A DNA stretch of 64,000 nucleotides, taken from Armatimonadetes bacterium Uphvl-Ar2. GTDB lineage: Bacteria > Armatimonadota > Fimbriimonadia > Fimbriimonadales > Fimbriimonadaceae. Below the pieces are notes generated by a model that did not search any database, was not told where the DNA came from, and saw only the letters and a program-made list of their open reading frames with translations. The position numbers were made by a program, and so were the translations under genes. This document shows positions 58,769 to 64,000 of the stretch, piece after piece (within the stretch, counting starts at the first letter, position 1; every line of letters begins with the position of its first letter). The DNA is taken from the NCBI GenBank assembly GCA_002162095.1, contig CP021424.1, forward strand, positions 558,001 to 622,000. Direction: 5' to 3'.

Positions 58769-61191
58769 CAGTCGGCCACCTCGTTGTACACGAACTTCTT
58801 ACTGAGCCGCAGCTGAGCCAAAGTCAAAACCAGAATCACCAAGAACACCAACCACGCCAGCGCCGAGGCGAACCCCATCTTAAAGTAGTTGAACCCGTTG
58901 ACGAACAAGTGCAGCACCGGCGTGAGGAGCGAGTCGCTCGGCCCCGCCGAGCCCGTGGTGCCCCGGAACACGTACACCCGGTCAAACTCCTGCATCGCCC
59001 CAATCACGCCCATCACCGAGTTAAAGAGCAAAATCGGGGAAAGCATCGGCAAGGTGATGCCAAAGAACTGCCGGTTGGGCGAGGCGCCGTCGATGCTGGC
59101 CGCTTCGTAAAGCGTCGGGGAGATCCCCTTGAGGCCCGCGAGCCACAAAATCATGCCGCCCCCGGCTCCCCACAAGCCCATCACAATCAGGCCGGGCTTG
59201 CTCCATTCGGCCACCGTTAACCACCCGGGCGGGTTTACGCCTAGCCATGGTTGCAGGGTGTTACTCCACGCAAAGTTGATCAAGCCCTTGGCGGCGTCGG
59301 GGTTCATGATCCACCCCCACAGCGTGGCCGTGGCAATCACGGGCAGGATCGACGGCAGGTAATAAATCGCCCGGTAGGTGCGGATGCCCATCGAGGCCCG
59401 GTTCAGCAAGAGGGCAATGGCAAGCCCGGTCAGCAAGCCCAGAGGCACGCCAATCCCGGCGAGATAGAGCACGTTCCCGAACGCCTTCAGCACGTTGTCG
59501 CGCTCTTCCCCCACCAGCAGTCGGTAGTTATCCAGCCCTACCCAGCGGGCCTCACTCAGGACGTTGTATTGCGTAAACGAGAACACCAACGAGGCCAACA
59601 TCGGGCCGAGCGTGAAGATGAGGAACCCAATCAGCCAGGGGGAAATTAGGATGTATCCCCACGCTGTTTCATAGCGCCCCATGCGCCCCATCGGCATGCG
59701 CCGGATGCGGGCGTAGCCCAGGCCCGCGCCCACCAAAAGCAGACCAAGGCCAAAGAACATCGGCAGTTTCAGGTCCGCCGTGGGCAGGGAATCGTACCGG
59801 TAATGCGCGTCGAGTTCTCGCTGTACCACGCGCTGGCCATCTTGGAGCGCCTCGGCGGGAGTCTTCTCCTTGCGGCTGGCAAACTCAATCGCACGGACGT
59901 GCTCGTCCCACAGGATCTGCCCCACAAAGGTCGGCGGGCGCACCCGGCCGAACTCGGACATATCCACGTGCATCTTGAGCGCGGCGGCAAATGCAGGCAC
60001 CGCCGGTTTGAACTCGGCGTAGCTCTGGACATTGGTTTCGCGGTGCGCCTTGATGCGCGGGATGAAGTCGCGGCCCCGGGAGATATCCCAGTTCCGTTGC
60101 GCCCGGGTTTCCAGCATTCGCCCTTCTAGGCTGCAACTGAATTTGATAAACGCCCACGCGCCTTCGGCGTTCTTGGCCCCGGCCGGAATGGCGTAGCTGA
60201 AGCCCCCGATCCAAGTGATGAACGTGTCCTTTTCGTCGGCAAACCGGCCCCGCTTGTAGAACCGGTCATCCGGCACCGGCGGCGGCGCCACCCCAAAATC
60301 GAGGTCGGGGGCGTACCGGCTCATGTTGTTGAGAATCCAGTCCCCGTCCACCTTCATCACCACTTTGCCGAGGTTAAAGGGGTCGTTTTCGGCCCCCACA
60401 AACCCCGAGGTAAAGCGGTTGGCGTTGTCATAGCCGCCCAGCAGTTCGTAACCCTTGACCATAAAGTCCAGGGCCTCCACGGCTTCCGGCGAGTTCAAAG
60501 TACAGGTCCGCCCGTCGGGGCTCATGAACTGCGCGTTGTTCTGGAAGGCAAAGAGATAGAGCCACGTGTTGCCAAAGTTCGGCACCCAACCGGCGCGCTT
60601 CAGCGTGCCGTCCGGGTTTTTCTCGGTCAGCACCTTGCTGTAGGCCAGCACCTCGCTCCAGGTGCGGGGCGGCCGGTCGGGGTCCAGCCCGGCGGCGCGA
60701 AGATCGGCGGCCTTCTCCCGGAAAACCGCCTTGTTGTAATACATGATGCGGTCATCCGCCTCGGTGGGGATGCCGTAAATCTTGCCCTCGTACTGAGCTT
60801 CTTCCCAGGCGGCCGGGTAGTACTGATCGGGGGTCGGCGTGAGCGGGTCTTTGCCTCGGTCGCGCTCGATGAGGTCGTCCAGGGGCATGAAGGCGCCTCG
60901 GCTGGCCCAGTCGCTCAGCGTAAATCGGTCTTGGCGGATGATGTCGGGCGGCACCCCGCCCACAATGCTGGTGAGCAGCTTTTGGGGGTTCATCTCGCCC
61001 GCTCCCATGCTCAGGAGCTTCACTTGGTACTGCGGATTCCGGCGCTCGAACTCGCGCACCACTGCATCAACGCCCTTGCTATCCGGGCCGGGGGCCAAGC
61101 CCCACACCACGATCGGCGTGCGTTCGGTGGCCATCGTCAAGGAGGCCAGCATGGCCAATCCGAGGCCCCAGAGCGCGCGCGCAAATCGCAT
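58768..61191 (-). CDS. Fused sugar-binding protein and ABC permease (MalF type)
   Basis: ATG 61191 begins a signal peptide (RFARALWGLGLAMLASLTMA); the open frame above it is not coding. Residues about 30-465 are a family 1 extracellular solute-binding protein (PIVVWGLAPGPDSKGVDAVV, IIRQDRFTLSDWASRGAFMP, KVVMKVDGDWILNN). A membrane segment at about 472-490 links it to a MalF/UgpA permease (residues about 500-807) with the EAA loop YEAASIDGASPNRQFFGITL. The total is 807 residues with no frameshift. Binding-protein fusions are well known for ABC systems of glycine betaine and glutamine, but are less usual for this carbohydrate class. The ATPase is not in the window. Confidence 0.92.
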   Translation of the reverse strand: MRFARALWGLGLAMLASLTMATERTPIVVWGLAPGPDSKGVDAVVREFERRNPQYQVKLLSMGAGEMNPQKLLTSIVGGVPPDIIRQDRFTLSDWASRGAFMPLDDLIERDRGKDPLTPTPDQYYPAAWEEAQYEGKIYGIPTEADDRIMYYNKAVFREKAADLRAAGLDPDRPPRTWSEVLAYSKVLTEKNPDGTLKRAGWVPNFGNTWLYLFAFQNNAQFMSPDGRTCTLNSPEAVEALDFMVKGYELLGGYDNANRFTSGFVGAENDPFNLGKVVMKVDGDWILNNMSRYAPDLDFGVAPPPVPDDRFYKRGRFADEKDTFITWIGGFSYAIPAGAKNAEGAWAFIKFSCSLEGRMLETRAQRNWDISRGRDFIPRIKAHRETNVQSYAEFKPAVPAFAAALKMHVDMSEFGRVRPPTFVGQILWDEHVRAIEFASRKEKTPAEALQDGQRVVQRELDAHYRYDSLPTADLKLPMFFGLGLLLVGAGLGYARIRRMPMGRMGRYETAWGYILISPWLIGFLIFTLGPMLASLVFSFTQYNVLSEARWVGLDNYRLLVGEERDNVLKAFGNVLYLAGIGVPLGLLTGLAIALLLNRASMGIRTYRAIYYLPSILPVIATATLWGWIMNPDAAKGLINFAWSNTLQPWLGVNPPGWLTVAEWSKPGLIVMGLWGAGGGMILWLAGLKGISPTLYEAASIDGASPNRQFFGITLPMLSPILLFNSVMGVIGAMQEFDRVYVFRGTTGSAGPSDSLLTPVLHLFVNGFNYFKMGFASALAWLVFLVILVLTLAQLRLSKKFVYNEVAD

Positions 61192-61211
61192 AGATGTGAA
61201 TACCTGTGGGA

Positions 61212-61253
61212 GAAAACGAACGGACTCCTCCGCAAAGGAAAGAGTCCGTTCGG
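61212..61253 (-). terminator. Rho-independent terminator after the small membrane protein gene
   Basis: On the minus strand CGAACGGACTC and GAGTCCGTTCG form a perfect 11-base-pair stem with a 14-base loop, followed by TTTTCTCCC. It closes the prepilin-like/small protein unit before the fused transporter gene. Confidence 0.9.
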
Positions 61254-61265
61254 TGTCGGTACAGT

Positions 61266-61517
61266 TTACTGGCCTTGGCCAGCGCCCTGCTGTTGTTCGT
61301 ATTGAGCTCGGGCGGCGGCTTCGCCCCCCGGCGCACCCTGGCCTTGCATGTACGAGTTGCCCAGTTGCTTCTGGACTTCGGTCTGCTTTTCGGCCAGTTC
61401 CTTTTCTTGCGGTGTCATTTGGCCACTGCCACCTGACATGAACCACACGCCACCAATGACGCCGAGGCCCACTACGATGAGAACGGGAATGGCCCAACCG
61501 GGAAGTTCAGCTTTCAT
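61266..61517 (-). CDS. Small single-span membrane protein with Gln/Gly-rich tail
   Basis: 83 residues: one membrane segment (WAIPVLIVVGLGVIGGVWFM), a charged helical stretch (MTPQEKELAEKQTEVQKQLG) and a Gly/Gln tail (GAGQGQ). It starts three bases after the stop of the prepilin-like gene and before a strong terminator, so it is co-transcribed with it. It could be an accessory factor for export or anchoring of that protein. No family recognised. Confidence 0.8.
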   Translation of the reverse strand: MKAELPGWAIPVLIVVGLGVIGGVWFMSGGSGQMTPQEKELAEKQTEVQKQLGNSYMQGQGAPGGEAAARAQYEQQQGAGQGQ

Positions 61518-61520
61518 GAC

Positions 61521-62384
61521 TTACTCGCCCGGGAGTCGGCAAACGCCGTCGGCCGGGTTCCAGCCCGCGTCCAGACAGGAGATGCCCTGGTCCCAAATGC
61601 TGCCGGCGGGGGTGCCCACCCACCAGGCGGCCTTTTCTTCGTAGCCTTCCAGCTTGGTGCCGTGGCGGACGCCGTCGCTGGAGTTGCCGTTCATCTTGAT
61701 GAACTTCACGTGGCCGTCGGCGTAAGCGTAGATCGCGCCTTCGCCGTACTTGTTGGCGATTTCACCATAGGCCGAGCGCGGGTCCGTGGTCGGCAGGTCG
61801 TCGCGGCGGGTGTTGTAAGCCACCGTACCGACCCACCAGTCCAGGCTGGCCCACGGGTCCGGCTGCGTGTTCAGCGCCTGGCGCTTTTCAACCAGGGTCA
61901 CCGTCGCGGCGACTTCCGGCGGCGAGGTTTGGCTGATGGAGCCGCGCCAGGAGGTACCCCAACCGAGGGTCGGGTTGATCTGCGGGCTTTGGAACACGTT
62001 GCTGGCCACGGCGTAGCCGATGCGCAGCTGGCCGAACGGCGTGTTGAACTTCGGTCGCTGGTCCTGCGTGGACACGAAGATCTGATAGTTCTTCATGTAC
62101 GGCTGGATGATCTTGTCGAAGGACATGGATTGCGTGGGGTCCGGACCACCTTGGGCGGGGCCGAAGCCTTGGCGAACCTTGGGCGCGAACATGTCATCGT
62201 AGTCGGCCGAGTACATGATCTGGGCCAAGTTCATCTGCTTCATGTTCGAGACCGCTTGGGTCTTCTTGGCGGCTTCCTTCGCCTTGGCGAAGACCGGGAA
62301 GAGAATGGCGGCCAGGATCGCGATAATCGCGATCACGACGAGGAGTTCAATGAGCGTAAAGCCCATCTTTCGGTTTTGAGTCAT
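61521..62384 (-). CDS. DUF1559-type prepilin-like protein
   Basis: ATG 62384, with AAGGTGAT as ribosome site, gives 287 residues. The leader is [20 protein letters not shown] with cleavage expected at Gly-Phe. The [20 protein letters not shown] stretch follows, and the C-terminal motif is [16 protein letters not shown]. It is third in the window and a close relative of the two at 9590-11481 in the N-terminal 45 residues. It shares an operon with an 83-residue membrane protein and sits between amylase and sugar transporter genes. A surface role in polymer capture is conceivable but not shown. Confidence 0.93.
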   Translation of the reverse strand: MTQNRKMGFTLIELLVVIAIIAILAAILFPVFAKAKEAAKKTQAVSNMKQMNLAQIMYSADYDDMFAPKVRQGFGPAQGGPDPTQSMSFDKIIQPYMKNYQIFVSTQDQRPKFNTPFGQLRIGYAVASNVFQSPQINPTLGWGTSWRGSISQTSPPEVAATVTLVEKRQALNTQPDPWASLDWWVGTVAYNTRRDDLPTTDPRSAYGEIANKYGEGAIYAYADGHVKFIKMNGNSSDGVRHGTKLEGYEEKAAWWVGTPAGSIWDQGISCLDAGWNPADGVCRLPGE

Positions 62385-62436
62385 TTGGATCACCTTGAAT
62401 GAGAGCGGTTGCGAAACTCGCAGACGCATGGATAAA

Positions 62437-64000
62437 TCACGGGAGCGACACCTCACCAGTGCGTGCCCGATGGACATGGCTTCGGATCTGACGAGATTCG
62501 GCAGTATCGTCCGCAAGGACGGCGAGGCTGAGCGGCGGCATCTTGATGGAGAGCGATTGCTCTTCGATGCTCACCACTCGGTTAGAAAGCAGATCAATTT
62601 GGGTGCCCTTGGCCCCCGGTGCGCCAAACGCCACGTTGCGTTCCACGTTGGAGCGATTGACGACAACAAAGACTTGTTCGTTCTCATGAGCGCGACGGAA
62701 GACCAGGGTGCGGTCCGCGTCGTTGGCTTCAATTAAGCTCGGATCGCCGCTCTGTAGCGCGGGGGACAAACGACGCAGAGTCGCGAGGGCTCGGTACTCC
62801 TGCAGGAACGGGTTTTCGTTGGTGGCCGCACTCCACACCATGCCGCGACGGTTGTCTGGGTCGCGCCCGCCTTCCATTCCGATCTCTTCGCCGTAATAGA
62901 TGCTCGGCGCGCCGACCCAGGTGAACTGGAGCCCCGCCCCCAGGAGCGCGAGCTTGGCGTCACCTTCGCAGAGCGTGACGAAACGCGGAGTGTCGTGGCT
63001 GCTCAGCAAGTTGAGCATGTTGCGCGACACCGCCGGGCCATAGCCGAAGTGCACCCGCATCAGGCTGCCCCAAAACTCCGTAGAGGTCGTGCGGCCGTTA
63101 GCCACATACTGCACCACGGCATCGCGGAACGGGTAGTTCATCGCCGAATCCCACTGGTCGCCGCCCAGCCACGGGCTGGCATCGGTCCACACTTCCCCCA
63201 GAATCCAGCGGTCCTCGTCCTGAGTCTTGACGACCTTGCGGAAGGCACGCCAGAAATCCATTTCGACTTCATTCGCGACATCGAGGCGCCAGCCAGCGAT
63301 GTCGGCCTTGACCTGCCAATCGCGCACCACTTGCAGCATGTAATCACGAGCGGCGGGGTGCTTTAGGTTCACCTTGGGCATGGAGCGGAAGCCCGCCCAA
63401 GCCTCGTAATTCGGGTTCTCCTCGACGCGGATCGGCCAGGACTTGACGAAGTACCAATCCTTGTAAGCCGAAGCCGGGCCATTCTGGCGGAGGTCAGCGA
63501 ACGCCTTAAAATCTGTGCTGGTGTGGTTGAACACGCCATCCAATACCGTGCGAATGCCTTGGTTGCGCAGGCTGTGCGTCAGGTCAATCAGTTCTTGGTT
63601 GGTGCCGTAGCGCGGGGCCACCAGCGCGTAGTCCGTCGTCTCGTAGCCGTGGTTACTCGGCCCGTCGAAGATCGGGTTGAGGTAGATCGCGTTGACACCC
63701 AGCTTCACCAAATGGTCACTGCGGTCGGCGATGCCCTTGAGGTCGCCGCCGTGGAACGACCAGTAGGTCGGCGGGGCATCCCAGGCGAGACTGTTTTCCG
63801 GGTCGTTCTTGGCGTTGCCGTTCTCAAAACGGTCGGGGAAAATTTGGTAGAAAACGCTCTGTTCCACCCATTTCGGCGGCGTGAGTGACATGAGGTTCTT
63901 GGGGGCCACAAACGGACCGTTCGCGGACTGGTAAGCATCCCGCTCCGCCCCGTCGGCAATCGCAAAGCTGTACTTGAGGTCGGCGCTCCGGTTCCACGGC
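62437..64000 (-). CDS. GH13 alpha-amylase family enzyme (neopullulanase/cyclomaltodextrinase-like), N terminus beyond the window
   Basis: The frame is open to the right edge; the visible 520 residues begin [20 protein letters not shown]. That looks like the end of an N-terminal CBM34-like beta domain, as in neopullulanases. The catalytic barrel follows: [38 protein letters not shown] (nucleophile Asp), WILGEVW (acid Glu) and LLSSHDTPR (third Asp). It hydrolyses alpha-1,4 (and perhaps alpha-1,6) links in maltodextrins, cyclodextrins or pullulan. The neighbouring sugar importer is consistent with uptake of its products or substrates. Confidence 0.95.
   Translation of the reverse strand, partial: PWNRSADLKYSFAIADGAERDAYQSANGPFVAPKNLMSLTPPKWVEQSVFYQIFPDRFENGNAKNDPENSLAWDAPPTYWSFHGGDLKGIADRSDHLVKLGVNAIYLNPIFDGPSNHGYETTDYALVAPRYGTNQELIDLTHSLRNQGIRTVLDGVFNHTSTDFKAFADLRQNGPASAYKDWYFVKSWPIRVEENPNYEAWAGFRSMPKVNLKHPAARDYMLQVVRDWQVKADIAGWRLDVANEVEMDFWRAFRKVVKTQDEDRWILGEVWTDASPWLGGDQWDSAMNYPFRDAVVQYVANGRTTSTEFWGSLMRVHFGYGPAVSRNMLNLLSSHDTPRFVTLCEGDAKLALLGAGLQFTWVGAPSIYYGEEIGMEGGRDPDNRRGMVWSAATNENPFLQEYRALATLRRLSPALQSGDPSLIEANDADRTLVFRRAHENEQVFVVVNRSNVERNVAFGAPGAKGTQIDLLSNRVVSIEEQSLSIKMPPLSLAVLADDTAESRQIRSHVHRARTGEVSLP

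Overview
The window is 64 kb of GC-rich bacterial chromosome, mostly housekeeping and envelope genes, with no phage, transposon, rRNA or CRISPR array. Three DUF1559-type prepilin-like proteins, a PEP-CTERM-tagged protease, many secreted proteins of unknown function and TolC-type export point to a diderm from the Armatimonadota (Fimbriimonas-like) or Planctomycetota side of the tree. Armatimonadota is my best guess, and it is an inference from gene style only.

Layout. 1-3 kb: ABC exporter and partner membrane protein. 3-9.5 kb: small lipoprotein, sugar nucleotidyltransferase, lipoprotein, cyclase-domain protein, cdd, mutS2. 9.6-13 kb: two prepilin-like proteins, the first behind a clear TPP riboswitch, then an ECF sigma/anti-sigma pair and tRNA-Trp. 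13-20 kb: periplasmic binding protein, mtnP, a large HEAT-like secreted protein, and a tandem inactive/active pair of S41 (CtpA-type) proteases. 20-26 kb: DNA damage block (dnaE2, imuB, two SOS-like operators, cry-DASH photolyase). 26-33 kb: globin-coupled chemoreceptor and a four-gene MacAB/TolC-type export operon. 33-45 kb: aldolase, lpdA, an acetyltransferase, the pxpBAC oxoprolinase genes, dut, purA, a NYN protein, ribBA. 45-52 kb: M60 peptidase, pyrG, then a lower-GC patch with three unknown secreted proteins, two of them paralogues. 52-57 kb: ppk1, ppx and a SpoT-like HD hydrolase (polyphosphate and probably ppGpp turnover) and the PEP-CTERM protease. 57-64 kb: a sugar ABC importer whose binding protein is fused to a permease, a third prepilin-like protein and a GH13 amylase, probably a maltodextrin uptake and use locus.

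Four genes (1150-2951, 4339-5567, 5574-6778, 20070-23590) are each split by the apparent loss of one base in a run of four to six G/C. Each is restored to a full-length, divisible-by-three frame by adding one base. I read these mainly as consensus errors at homopolymers, although real mutations are possible.

The observations most worth follow-up are the TPP riboswitch in front of a prepilin-like gene, the paired TAGAC-N4-RTCTA operators at imuB-dnaE2, the (AG)8 tract placed like a promoter spacer before an unknown secreted protein family, the pseudo-CtpA/CtpA tandem, and the binding-protein/permease fusion.
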